In this document: piece by piece, positions 53,289-62,162 of the stretch
How the letters are laid out: every line of letters starts with the position of its first letter
Numbering within the stretch: the first letter of the stretch is position 1
NCBI GenBank assembly: GCA_965226925.1
Contig: CBDDEN010000011.1
Span: 496,001 to 560,000 of the forward strand
DNA from: CBDDCX01 sp965226925
Lineage (GTDB): Bacteria > Gemmatimonadota > Gemmatimonadetes > Longimicrobiales > Gaopeijiaceae
Length of the DNA: 64,000 bases
Direction: 5' to 3'
Notes under the pieces: model-generated
What the model saw: the letters and a program-made list of their open reading frames with translations, nothing else
Told to the model about the DNA's origin: nothing
Databases searched by the model: none
Translations under genes and position numbers: made by a program

Positions 53289-53619
53289 CTTTCGTGCCCT
53301 CGTTTTCGATCTCGGAAACAGTCAGCATCAGAGCATATTATCGGTCACACACACAAAGGACCAATCGACTCCCTCCGCGGCCGGCGTTCCGGTCATATGG
53401 AGACACTCGTGCCGGACCATCTCACGAATACGATCGTAGTGATCGCAACCGGCACGCGAAGATCGTTTCAGGCGTCAAGGCAAGGACGTGGGTGGACACG
53501 ACCCGGGTGAACAGGCACCCACATGAGACCCCCGGCGGCCCGCGTCAAAGGAGTTGCGAATCGGCCCCGTCAAGGGGAAGTTCACGTTCTTCTCACAATC
53601 AATCCGGGATGATCGTGGC
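53289..53619. other. Divergent intergenic region between NicX-like and dipeptidase genes
   Basis: These 331 bp must contain promoters for both flanking genes. The frame of the dipeptidase is open back to a TTG at 53554, but AAAGGAG abuts that TTG with no spacing. No repeat, hairpin or small ORF stands out. Confidence 0.45.
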
Positions 53620-54849
53620 ATGGGCGTAGACAAGCGTTACGACGGGTATCGGTCCTTTCAATACTTGACGGCCGGGAAGGACTACCGGGTCTTCGAACTG
53701 TGTCCCGAGCCGGATCGAGTGGAGCCGTTTCGCGTCCCGCTCGATGCGGATAAAGAGGCCCGTGTGGGTGCCCTCCTCGAAGAGACGATCATGATCTCCC
53801 TCCACGAGCACCTCGGGCTCTTTCCGGCCGACGTCTACGAGACCCCCACCTACGTGAAGGAAGGCCGTATGGCAACGGCCTTCGAGACCCTCGCCGTGTC
53901 CTGCTGGGACGCGGTGTTCGACAACCTGCTGGACGGTGTCGGTTCCATCCACTCACGGAACGGATGGCAGTGGGAGGACACCATCCATGATCTGGGGATG
54001 CGCCTCTGCGACCTGGCACACCAGGACATGCTCGTCCACTGCACCCGGGTGGATCAGATCGAGACCGCACACGCCGAGGGTCGAATCGCATGGATCGCGT
54101 CCCTCGAGGGCGCGGCGATGATCGAGAACGACCTGGACCGGATCGACATCCTGTACGGCCTCGGGGTGCGCGCGCTTGGGATCGCCTACAGCGAGGCAAA
54201 TGCTCTGGGTTCAGGCCTCAAGGAGCCCAGGGACGGGGGCCTCACGGTCTTCGGTCGCAAGGCCGTGGAGCGCATGAACAAGCTGGGTATGCTCGTCGAC
54301 TGCTCCCACTGTGGGGATCAGACCAGCCTCGACACCATCGAAGTGAGCGAGAAGCCCATCATGCTCAGCCACATCGGCGCCCGCGCCCTCTGGGAGTCGA
54401 ATCGCCTCGCGCCGGACGAGGTTCTGGAGGCGTGCGCTGCCAAGGGAGGTATCATCGGTATCGAGGCGGCCCCGCACACGACCATCACATACGACCGGCG
54501 GGTCCACGACATCGACGCCTTCATGGAGCACTTCGAATACATCAAGGGCTTGGTCGGAATCGATCACGTGGGCTTCGGGCCAGATTCCCTGTACGGAGAT
54601 CACGTGGGCCTCCACAACGCCTATACCAAGAGTCTCTCTCTCGAGGAGTCGAGGGCGGCGAACAAGAACGCGGCCGAGCCCTCGCAGGCGTACGACAAGG
54701 TGGAGTACGTGAAGGGGCTCGAGAACCCGACGGAGGGATCGTTCAACCTCGTCCGTTGGCTGGTGAAGCACGGCTACGGCGACGATGACATCGCCAAGGT
54801 GATGGGCGGCAACGCTCTCAGGCTCCTGCGGGAAGTCTGGGCATCTTGA
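53620..54849 (+). CDS. M19-family dipeptidase (renal dipeptidase-like)
   Basis: A 409-residue zinc dipeptidase that cleaves dipeptides, often with a D-residue at the second position. ATG 53620 begins GVDKRYDGYRSFQYL; the region upstream is not conserved. Expected metal ligands are in ISLHEHLGLF (where the classical site has HxD), the bridging Glu in IASLEGAAMIEND, and His in DCSHCGDQTSLD and IMLSHIGARAL, then GIDHVGFGPDSLYGDH. The HEH sequence in place of HxD is a deviation of this subgroup. No export signal is evident. It overlaps the following membrane protein gene (TTGA). Confidence 0.88.
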   Translation: MGVDKRYDGYRSFQYLTAGKDYRVFELCPEPDRVEPFRVPLDADKEARVGALLEETIMISLHEHLGLFPADVYETPTYVKEGRMATAFETLAVSCWDAVFDNLLDGVGSIHSRNGWQWEDTIHDLGMRLCDLAHQDMLVHCTRVDQIETAHAEGRIAWIASLEGAAMIENDLDRIDILYGLGVRALGIAYSEANALGSGLKEPRDGGLTVFGRKAVERMNKLGMLVDCSHCGDQTSLDTIEVSEKPIMLSHIGARALWESNRLAPDEVLEACAAKGGIIGIEAAPHTTITYDRRVHDIDAFMEHFEYIKGLVGIDHVGFGPDSLYGDHVGLHNAYTKSLSLEESRAANKNAAEPSQAYDKVEYVKGLENPTEGSFNLVRWLVKHGYGDDDIAKVMGGNALRLLREVWAS

Positions 54850-55565
54850 GGCTCTCCTCGCCCTACCTCGGGGCTCTCCCCGTCCTCCTCATGGTACTCC
54901 TCGTGTCGGCGCCGAGTCTCTCTAGCCAGGAGCACCTCGTGGACGCCCGGGCCAGCCTGGACTGGGCCGGCGCCGACGTCGTCCGAGTTTCCATCCGTTA
55001 CAGGGTGCAGCCGGTGGACGGCCTGTCGGAGGTCCCGCTCGCCGGGCTTTTGTTCGGAGGATCGGAGCTGTCGGGAGTACGCGTGGTGGTCGCCGACTTG
55101 GCGCGAACGATCGAGCTCTCCCGCTCCCCAGTCGGGAGAGTGACGGGCTCGATCCCGCTTTCGCGTTTCCCGGCCACGGATGAACCGATCTCCCTGGAGC
55201 TGCTCTACGACGTAATTCAGGCAGGGAGCCATGCCGATGGCGTATGGAGATGGCGAATCCCCATACTGGCCGTGATGTGGCCTCCTTTGTTTGCGCGCCC
55301 GACGACGTTTACCCTCGAGGCGCTGATTCCCGCGGAGTACTCGCTCCTGGAATCCTTTCCGACGAATCTGCGAGACGCGGGTGAGGACGGGGCACGGAGA
55401 CGATATGTGACGGAGGCGCCAGTCGTCCCGGCCCTGGTCAGCCTCAGGGTCGCAGAAGGGAAAGGACGGATGACGGCCGCCGGCTTTCTCAACGTCGCAG
55501 TTCCGATCCTCCTCTTCGGGAGCATGTCCATCCTCGGCTGGCGTTATCTGAAAGAGGGGGAGTAG
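54846..55565 (+). CDS. Membrane protein of unknown function upstream of SSS symporter
   Basis: A 239-residue protein starting at TTG 54846, overlapping the dipeptidase stop. A signal peptide (LPVLLMVLLVSAPSLSSQ) is followed by an extracytoplasmic beta-rich domain (ADVVRVSIRYRVQPVDGLSE, EPISLELLYDVIQAGS) and a C-terminal membrane helix (LNVAVPILLFGSMSILGWRYL). The stop overlaps the next small gene by one base. The tight coupling suggests that it works with the symporter, but no family is recognised. Confidence 0.72.
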   Translation: MRLSSPYLGALPVLLMVLLVSAPSLSSQEHLVDARASLDWAGADVVRVSIRYRVQPVDGLSEVPLAGLLFGGSELSGVRVVVADLARTIELSRSPVGRVTGSIPLSRFPATDEPISLELLYDVIQAGSHADGVWRWRIPILAVMWPPLFARPTTFTLEALIPAEYSLLESFPTNLRDAGEDGARRRYVTEAPVVPALVSLRVAEGKGRMTAAGFLNVAVPILLFGSMSILGWRYLKEGE

Positions 55566-55660
55566 TGGCCGACGCCGGATTCGTCTTCTGGGGTCTCTTT
55601 CTCATCTCCGGCATCATTGTGGTTCTGTATCTGATGTGGATGTACTGGGTGGAGCGATGA
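55565..55660 (+). CDS. 31-residue single-helix protein, candidate symporter accessory subunit
   Basis: A very short gene from GTG 55565 to TGA 55660. Its product is almost entirely one membrane helix (FVFWGLFLISGIIVVLYLMW) ending in MYWVER. It shares a base with the stop of the upstream gene and overlaps the symporter start by four bases (ATGA). Small hydrophobic accessory proteins are known directly before some sodium:solute symporters. The exact nesting of start and stop codons argues that it is translated. Confidence 0.68.
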   Translation: MADAGFVFWGLFLISGIIVVLYLMWMYWVER

Positions 55661-57084
55661 GCGGGCAACTCCTCATCTTCTGCCTCTACTTCCTGGTGGT
55701 CTTCGCCATCGGTTGGATCAGCTACAGGCGAACCCGCAGCGAGGAGGACTACTGGATCGCGGGAGGGAACCTGGGATGGGCCCTGGGCGGCTCCACCATC
55801 GCGGCTACCCACACGAGCGCCGGAACCTTCGTAGGTACGATCGGCGTCATGTACACGACGGGCTGGTCCTTCGGCTGGATCGTCCTCTCACTGCCGCTGG
55901 CGTACTGGTTCATGGCAGCGGTGCTGGCTCCACGCTTCACACGCGTGCGCGAACTCACGCTGCCGGCCTTCATCGGGACTCGCTACTACAGCAACAAGGT
56001 CCGGGCCCTGGCCGCCGTCATTATCCTGGTAGCCTCGGTCGTCTACATCCAGGCGCAGATCGTCGCTGGAGGGCTGATCGCCTCCACGGTTTTCGGGATT
56101 CCCCCCAAGGCCGGCATGATAGGATTCACGGTGGTGCTTTTGGCCTATACGGCCCTCGGTGGGATGCTGGCCGTGGTGTACACGGATTTCCTTCAGCTCT
56201 TCATCATGGTGGCGGGCGTTGTAATCACCCTTCCGCTGGCCGTCCACCACGTGGGCGGGATGGAGGCGCTCTTCACCTACGTGCAGGAGGTGAATCCCAA
56301 CACCTTCACTTGGGAGGGCCTGCCCCCGACCCTGCTCTTCACCATGGGCTTGGCATTCCTGTTGGGGTCGATCTCGTCTCCGGCGCAACTCGTCCGGCTC
56401 TACGCTATGCGCGACATGAAGACCGTGCGCCGCGGCATCCTCCTGGCCATCATCGCCATTACGTTCGTGAACCTGATGGTCTTCATGATCTCCCTTGTGG
56501 CCGTGGTCCTGTATCCGGCCCTCCCCACGGGGGACCTGGCCATGCCCATGATCGCCCGCACGGTCCTGCCGCCCTTGATCGGAGGGATCATGCTCGCGGC
56601 CATCACGTCGGCGATGATGTCCACGGTGGATTCCCTCCTGATCGTCGCCGCATCCGCTCTCTCGCAGGACATCTACAAGACGCTCATCAACCCAGATCTG
56701 GGCGACAAAGGTAGGAAGATCGTGGACCGGATCGGCGTGGTCGTGGTGGGGTCCACACCCGTCCTCCTGCTTCTCGCCGGAGTCGGTGAGGGCGAACTGG
56801 TCCAGTTCATCGTCCTCCTCTTCACGGCTCTCATGGCTTCCAGCTTCTTCGTGCCCGTCTTCCTGGGGATCTACTGGCGTCGAGCAACCCGCGAGGGCGC
56901 GGCCGCTGCCATGTTCGGAGGCGTTACCGTTACGTTCGTGTGGGAGGTCTTCGGGTCCGCGGCCATAGACCCCGTCCTTCCGGGCTTCCTGGCGTCAGCG
57001 GCGCTGATGGTGGGTGTGAGCCTCGTAACGCCGCCCCCGCCCGAGGCGGCCACGGCGCCCTATTTCCCCACTGCCGGGGCGTAA
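55657..57084 (+). CDS. Sodium:solute symporter family transporter
   Basis: A 475-residue inner-membrane transporter of the SSS family (13 helices expected). ATG 55657 overlaps the stop of the small gene; the frame extension to 55636 is inside that gene. Signatures are RRTRSEEDYWIAGGNLGWAL, THTSAGTFVGTIGVMYTTGW (Na+ and substrate region), MMSTVDSLLIVAASALSQDI, and YWRRATREGAAAAMFGG. Substrates of this family include amino acids, sugars, pantothenate and short acids. The next genes encode peptidases, so an amino acid or peptide-derived solute is plausible. Confidence 0.95.
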   Translation: MSGQLLIFCLYFLVVFAIGWISYRRTRSEEDYWIAGGNLGWALGGSTIAATHTSAGTFVGTIGVMYTTGWSFGWIVLSLPLAYWFMAAVLAPRFTRVRELTLPAFIGTRYYSNKVRALAAVIILVASVVYIQAQIVAGGLIASTVFGIPPKAGMIGFTVVLLAYTALGGMLAVVYTDFLQLFIMVAGVVITLPLAVHHVGGMEALFTYVQEVNPNTFTWEGLPPTLLFTMGLAFLLGSISSPAQLVRLYAMRDMKTVRRGILLAIIAITFVNLMVFMISLVAVVLYPALPTGDLAMPMIARTVLPPLIGGIMLAAITSAMMSTVDSLLIVAASALSQDIYKTLINPDLGDKGRKIVDRIGVVVVGSTPVLLLLAGVGEGELVQFIVLLFTALMASSFFVPVFLGIYWRRATREGAAAAMFGGVTVTFVWEVFGSAAIDPVLPGFLASAALMVGVSLVTPPPPEAATAPYFPTAGA

Positions 57085-57222
57085 CGCCCGTGACGATCCT
57101 GGTCTCTCCTCGTCTCGTAGTCGCAGTCGTCCCTGACCCACCGAATGGGCGCTTGACGCGCTCTGGGCGGACGGATCACTTTGCTTGATCGACGGCCATA
57201 CAACGGGGAGAATGCCGTGTTC

Positions 57223-59142
57223 ATGATGAGACGTGTCGAGCGGACGACGAAGGCGACCTTTACAGCAGGGCTCGTCCTGATGCTTCCGGGGCTCCTGAAC
57301 GGACAGGAGCCGCTCACGCTCGAGAGCATGAACCAGAACGTCGACATCGGATCCGTTGAGTTCTCACCGACCGCGGCGGAGATCGCCCTGATCTCGAACC
57401 GGTCGGGCACCTCGAAAATCTGGCTCATGGATGCCGACGGTTCGAACGCGCGTATCCTCCTCGACGACAGCGGGAGCGAAACATCTCCGGCCTGGTCTCG
57501 GGACGGGCGACGGATCGCCTTCCTCAGATCCGAGGGCGGGAAACAGGACATCTGGACCGTAGATCGCCAAGGTGGAGACCTGCATCGCATTACGAATGAC
57601 CCCGAGGGAGAGCGGGCCCTCACCTGGGGACCGTCCGGGAGGCGTATCGCCTTCCTCTCGGATCGGGCGGGGCATCAGGACGTGTTCGCGGTAGACGTCG
57701 AGTCGGGGGCCGTGGAGCAGCTCACCTTCGAGACGAACCCGTGGGACGAGTTCCGCTGGGCGCCGGCCTGGTCCCCCGACGGGCGCTCCATCGTGTTCGT
57801 GAGCAACCGCAGCGAGGAGTGGGCAGACGACCTGTGGCTCGTGGACGTCGGGACCGCCGAGACCCGGAAGCTCACGGCGAATATCCACGTCATGAGCACA
57901 CCTGTTTGGTCTCCGGACGGACGGTCCATCGCCTTCAACGGTATGAACCAATCCGAGTTCTGGTATGGTGACCAGAGCGACATCTACGTTGTGGACGCCC
58001 CGAGCCGCGAGGTGAGAAGGCTGGAGATGAACACCTACGTGAGCGACGGCAACGGCGGTGTCCACATGGCGTGGTCGCCGGACAGCCAGTCGATCTTCTT
58101 TCGCTACGAGTGGGAGGGAGACGCCAATCTCTGGCGAGTCGGAGTCGAAGGGGGCGTGGCCACCAAGCTCACGTACGAGGAGGGGTCGTTCCGGAACTTC
58201 TCGGTCAGCGGCGACGGAGCCTCAATCGCGTACGTCCGCTCCACGCCGGTACGGGGTGGAGAGGTCCATCGACTGGATTTGAAGGGAGGTGCACCGGTTC
58301 AACTCACCGATTGGTTCCGACCGTATTCAGGCGTGAAGGCGCCCGAGAAAATCGCCTTCCGTGCCAAAGACGGGAAGTACATCCTCGGGTATCTGTACCT
58401 CCCGAGCGACTTCGACCCGACCGCTCAGTATCCCGCGCTCGTTCAAGTTCACGGGGGTGGGAACAACGCGTACGGTCACGGCTTCAACGCCCTTGAGCAG
58501 TTCTTGGCCCAGCAGGGCTTTGTCATCCTCGCGATCGAGTACCGGGGAAGCGCGGGCCATGGACGTGAATTCCAGGATCTAGGAGAGGGTGAGTGGGCCG
58601 CGGGCCAGGGCTGGGACGCGGTGGCTGCGGCCGAGTATCTCGGCAATCTCGGCTACACCAATGGCAAAGTAGGCATCTATGGAGGCAGCTACGGCGGGAT
58701 CATGACTCTGGCTGGGCTCACGCGTGACTCGGACCCATTCGACGCCGCAGCCCCACTCTACGGAATCTACGACTGGGAGGGCGCGTACGAGCACGGGGAC
58801 CGCTTGATGAAATTCTGGGTGGTCGAGGGGCACTTCGGGTTCAAGCCGAGCGAGAACCCCGATCTCTTCGAGTACACGGCTTCGATGCGGCACCTTGATC
58901 GAGTGCGGACCGACATCCCGTTCCTGATCATGCACGGAGAGCTGGACCGGAGGGCGCCGTTCATACAGTCGGTAGAACTGGCCGACGCCCTCCGAGCGAG
59001 AGGCAACCCGGTGGAGTTTCACTCGTATCCTGACGAAGGCCACGGATTCCGTCTCCCGAAGAACCGAGTGCACGCGTACGGACGATTACTCGCGTTCTTC
59101 CAGCAGCACCTCGCCACACCGATCTCTCAGGAGGACCGGTGA
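57223..59142 (+). CDS. S9-family prolyl oligopeptidase-like serine peptidase
   Basis: A 639-residue secreted peptidase. An N-terminal signal (ATFTAGLVLMLPGLLNGQ) is followed by a seven-bladed, TolB-like propeller with repeats ending WSRDGRRIAFLR, WSPDGRSIVFVSN and WSPDSQSIFF. The alpha/beta-hydrolase domain lies at about 400-635: nucleophile Ser489 in GIYGGSYGGIMTLAG, Asp near HGELDRRAPF, His in PDEGHGFRLPKNR. ATG 57223 is taken; GTG 57217, six bases after GGGGAG, is also possible. It cleaves peptides, likely dipeptidyl- or acylaminoacyl-peptidase type. Confidence 0.93.
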   Translation: MMRRVERTTKATFTAGLVLMLPGLLNGQEPLTLESMNQNVDIGSVEFSPTAAEIALISNRSGTSKIWLMDADGSNARILLDDSGSETSPAWSRDGRRIAFLRSEGGKQDIWTVDRQGGDLHRITNDPEGERALTWGPSGRRIAFLSDRAGHQDVFAVDVESGAVEQLTFETNPWDEFRWAPAWSPDGRSIVFVSNRSEEWADDLWLVDVGTAETRKLTANIHVMSTPVWSPDGRSIAFNGMNQSEFWYGDQSDIYVVDAPSREVRRLEMNTYVSDGNGGVHMAWSPDSQSIFFRYEWEGDANLWRVGVEGGVATKLTYEEGSFRNFSVSGDGASIAYVRSTPVRGGEVHRLDLKGGAPVQLTDWFRPYSGVKAPEKIAFRAKDGKYILGYLYLPSDFDPTAQYPALVQVHGGGNNAYGHGFNALEQFLAQQGFVILAIEYRGSAGHGREFQDLGEGEWAAGQGWDAVAAAEYLGNLGYTNGKVGIYGGSYGGIMTLAGLTRDSDPFDAAAPLYGIYDWEGAYEHGDRLMKFWVVEGHFGFKPSENPDLFEYTASMRHLDRVRTDIPFLIMHGELDRRAPFIQSVELADALRARGNPVEFHSYPDEGHGFRLPKNRVHAYGRLLAFFQQHLATPISQEDR

Positions 59143-61064
59143 TGGCCCGGTGCCGGCGTCCCGACGACGCGCCGAGTCCCCGCCGAGGGGTGGCCTTGGC
59201 GACCTGTCTGTCCTTCCTGCTCGCACTTCCCACGCTCGCGTCAGCCCAGGAAGGCGCCCTTCCCCTGACGCTCGAGAATATCAACCGCCGAAGCGCCGGT
59301 GCGTCGGCGGTCAGCGTCTCACCGAACGGCGAGTGGATCGCGATCACGGGCCAAGGGCCCTCGGGGAGCGGTGTCTACCTCTTGAACGGAAGAGACGGCA
59401 GCGCGGAGCCGGAGCTCTGGATCGAAGCCGGATCGCTCCACTGGGCTTCAGACTCCCGATCGGTGGTCTTCGCACGCGGTGGGGAGGTCTGGACCGCTCG
59501 GGTGCCCTCGGGTGCGCCCAGGCAGATGACGTCGGGCGTGGGAGATGCCAGAGAGCCCGTGTTCTCGCCGGAGGGCACTGCCATCGCCTTCTACTCCGGC
59601 ACCAGTGGCGCCCAAGACATTTGGATCGTCCCCGCGGACGGCAGCGGGTCCCCGAGACGCCTGACAACGGACGCGGCTGCAGACGACGATCCCCGCTTCA
59701 CCCCGTCGTGGTCGCCGGACGGCACCACGATCGCCTACGTCTCGAACCGCGCCGACTACTGGGCGGACGACGTCTGGCTCGTCGAGGTGGTGACGGGCAC
59801 AGCCCGACAGCTCTCTCATTCACTCATGGCCTCGTCCACGCCGGTCTGGTCTCCCGACGGGAGCCGTATCGCCGTTTTCGGGACGGCGAAGGACGAGTAT
59901 TGGTACCAGGACCTGGCGTACATCTACCTTCTCGATCCCGTCAGCGGTCGAGAAGAGATCGTGGACATGCAGGTCTACGCTACAGACGCGACGATGCGCA
60001 ACCGACCCATTTGGTCGGGCGACGGGACGAGCATCTACTTCCCCTATCAGGAGCGCGGCAGCTACGATCTCTGGGCTGTGCCGTCCACGGGCGGGGTGGC
60101 CACTCGGGTCAGCAACGTAGGAGGCGCGCTCCGTTCCTTCGAGGCTACCGTGGCCGCGGACGACTTCGTCTTTCTCCGGTCCACCCACACGGAGGGCTAC
60201 GATGCCTATCGCCTTTCTGCCGGCGGCGGGACGGCTGGCCGCTTGAGCCACTTCGCGACGCAGTGGCAAAGCGTCGAGGCGCCCCTCGAGGTGTCCTTTC
60301 GAAGCTTCGACGGCCTCTACATGCAGGGATTCCTCTACCTCCCTCCGGACGTCCCCGACAACCGCGCCTGCCCGGCGCTCGTGCAGGTCCACGGAGGCGG
60401 CACGAACTCCTACTTGCAGGGCCAAAGTCTCGTCGAACAGTACCTGGCCTCAAAAGGATTCGTGGTCCTGGCCATCAACTACCGGGGTGGATCCGGATTC
60501 GGACGTGCCTTCCAGGATCTGGCCGTGGAGGATTGGCTGAACGCGCAGGCTCTGGACGCAGGAGCGGCCGGGGACTTTCTACGGAACCTGCCCTTCACCA
60601 CGGACAAGGTCGGGATCTACGGGGGTAGCTACGGAGGAAGCATGTCCATGGCGGCCATCACGCGCACACCGGACAAGTTCGACGCGGCCGTCGCAATGAG
60701 GGGCGCCTATTCCAAGACCGAGACGTTCGAGCAGACCGACCGCCTCGGAAAGATTTTTTCAATCACGGGGCACGGCGGTCTCCCCGAAGACCGGCCGGAA
60801 ATCTACTCCAAGAGCAATACGATCGAGCGTATAGCCGACATAACGGCCCCGGTCCTCCTGATGCATGGCGAAGAGGATCGACGCGTCCCGTTCCAGCATT
60901 TCGAGTTGGCCGTGGAGGCGCTGAAGCGGTACGACAAGGAGTTCGAAACCAAGAACTATCCCGGAGAGGGACATGGGTTCAGCAATCCAGGGAACCGCAT
61001 CGACATGTACCGGCGGCTAGAGGATTTCTTCACGCGGCATCTCGGCGCCTGCGAACCCCGTTAG
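59142..61064 (+). CDS. S9-family prolyl oligopeptidase-like serine peptidase, tandem paralog
   Basis: A 640-residue paralog of the preceding gene with the same layout: signal (ATCLSFLLALPTLASAQ), propeller with WASDSRSVVFAR and WSPDGTTIAYVSN, and catalytic domain with Ser496 in GIYGGSYGGSMSMAA, Asp in HGEEDRRVPF and His in PGEGHGFSNPGN. The ATG shares a base with the upstream stop, and AGGAGG lies seven bases before it. The pair arose by an old tandem duplication since the sequences have diverged strongly. Probably both degrade exported or imported peptides. Confidence 0.93.
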   Translation: MARCRRPDDAPSPRRGVALATCLSFLLALPTLASAQEGALPLTLENINRRSAGASAVSVSPNGEWIAITGQGPSGSGVYLLNGRDGSAEPELWIEAGSLHWASDSRSVVFARGGEVWTARVPSGAPRQMTSGVGDAREPVFSPEGTAIAFYSGTSGAQDIWIVPADGSGSPRRLTTDAAADDDPRFTPSWSPDGTTIAYVSNRADYWADDVWLVEVVTGTARQLSHSLMASSTPVWSPDGSRIAVFGTAKDEYWYQDLAYIYLLDPVSGREEIVDMQVYATDATMRNRPIWSGDGTSIYFPYQERGSYDLWAVPSTGGVATRVSNVGGALRSFEATVAADDFVFLRSTHTEGYDAYRLSAGGGTAGRLSHFATQWQSVEAPLEVSFRSFDGLYMQGFLYLPPDVPDNRACPALVQVHGGGTNSYLQGQSLVEQYLASKGFVVLAINYRGGSGFGRAFQDLAVEDWLNAQALDAGAAGDFLRNLPFTTDKVGIYGGSYGGSMSMAAITRTPDKFDAAVAMRGAYSKTETFEQTDRLGKIFSITGHGGLPEDRPEIYSKSNTIERIADITAPVLLMHGEEDRRVPFQHFELAVEALKRYDKEFETKNYPGEGHGFSNPGNRIDMYRRLEDFFTRHLGACEPR

Positions 61065-61073
61065 CTCGGTTCT

Positions 61074-62114
61074 TCAGGCCACCCGGGCCTCTTCGATGCG
61101 CCGTCGGGGCAGCGTGTCCGCCGCCTCACTAGTGGGTGTCCCGTCGGCCCTTGCCTGTCGAAAGACGCGCAGCAGCGTCTCGTAGATCTCCCCTGCCTTC
61201 TCCCGGCCTTTCTCAGGAGTCCAGCCATACAGCTCCCCGTACACGCTGTAGAGCCCGCCGGCGTTGATCACGTAGTCGGGGGCGTAGAGGATCCCCCGGT
61301 CGGAGAGGGCCTGGCCGTGGCGCGCCTCAGCCAATTGGTTGTTCGCGGCCCCGGCGATGATATCCACGGCGAGTACCCCGAGCGTGTCGTCGTTGATCAC
61401 GGCCCCCAAGGCGCACGGGGCGAAGATGTCGGCTTCGACGGCATAGATCTCGTCGCTCGTCACGGCATCCACACCAAAGTCGTTCACAACCCTCTGAACG
61501 CGGTCTTCGTCGACGTCGGCAACGGTGATACGGGCCCCATCCGCCACGAGGAGCTCGCACAGTTGGTACCCGACGTGGCCGACGCCCTGCACGGCCACCC
61601 GCTTTCCCGCGAGCGAGTCATCGCCATATCGGAAGGCGGCGCAAGCCCTCATTCCGATATGGACCCCGAGAGCCGTGATCGGCGAGGGATCGCCCGAAGC
61701 GCCCCGGACCCCCACTACCGAAGTTGTCTCCAGGCGGACGTACTCCATATCGTCGACGGAAGTCCCGACGTCTTCAGCCGTGATGTAGCGGCCCTTGAGT
61801 GAGTCGACAGCCCGCCCATGGGCACGGAGAATCCGCTCCCGCTCATGCGTCCGGTTATCACCGATGATGACCGACTTCCCTCCGCCCAGGTCAAGGCCGG
61901 CCATCGAGGCCTTGTATGTCATCCCTCGAGAGAGACGGCGTACGTCGGTGATGGCCTCGGCCTCCGACGCGTATTTCCAGAAACGGGTCCCGCCCAAGGC
62001 CGGTCCCAGGGTGGTATCGTGGATCGCGATTATCCCCCGGTATCCCATGCGCGGCTCACTCCAAAAAACGAACTGTTCGTGTCCTCGCTTCCCCATATCA
62101 TCGAAGATTCCCAC
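61074..62114 (-). CDS. Leucine/phenylalanine/valine-type amino-acid dehydrogenase
   Basis: A 346-residue NAD-dependent enzyme that deaminates branched-chain or aromatic amino acids to 2-oxo acids. Lys68 (SRGMTYKASMAGL) and Lys80 (DLGGGKSVIIG) fall exactly where leucine dehydrogenase has its substrate and catalytic lysines. NAD binding is AVQGVGHVGYQLCELL, and APDYVINAGGLYSVYGEL ends the core. Family length is 340-370. It is convergent with the S9 peptidase and lies downstream of hyuB copy 2, which fits a role in using amino acids released by the peptidases. Confidence 0.93.
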   Translation of the reverse strand: MGIFDDMGKRGHEQFVFWSEPRMGYRGIIAIHDTTLGPALGGTRFWKYASEAEAITDVRRLSRGMTYKASMAGLDLGGGKSVIIGDNRTHERERILRAHGRAVDSLKGRYITAEDVGTSVDDMEYVRLETTSVVGVRGASGDPSPITALGVHIGMRACAAFRYGDDSLAGKRVAVQGVGHVGYQLCELLVADGARITVADVDEDRVQRVVNDFGVDAVTSDEIYAVEADIFAPCALGAVINDDTLGVLAVDIIAGAANNQLAEARHGQALSDRGILYAPDYVINAGGLYSVYGELYGWTPEKGREKAGEIYETLLRVFRQARADGTPTSEAADTLPRRRIEEARVA

Positions 62115-62162
62115 CCGGTCACCCTCTCGTTCGCGAGTCCTAACTACGGCGAGGTTCCTGCT

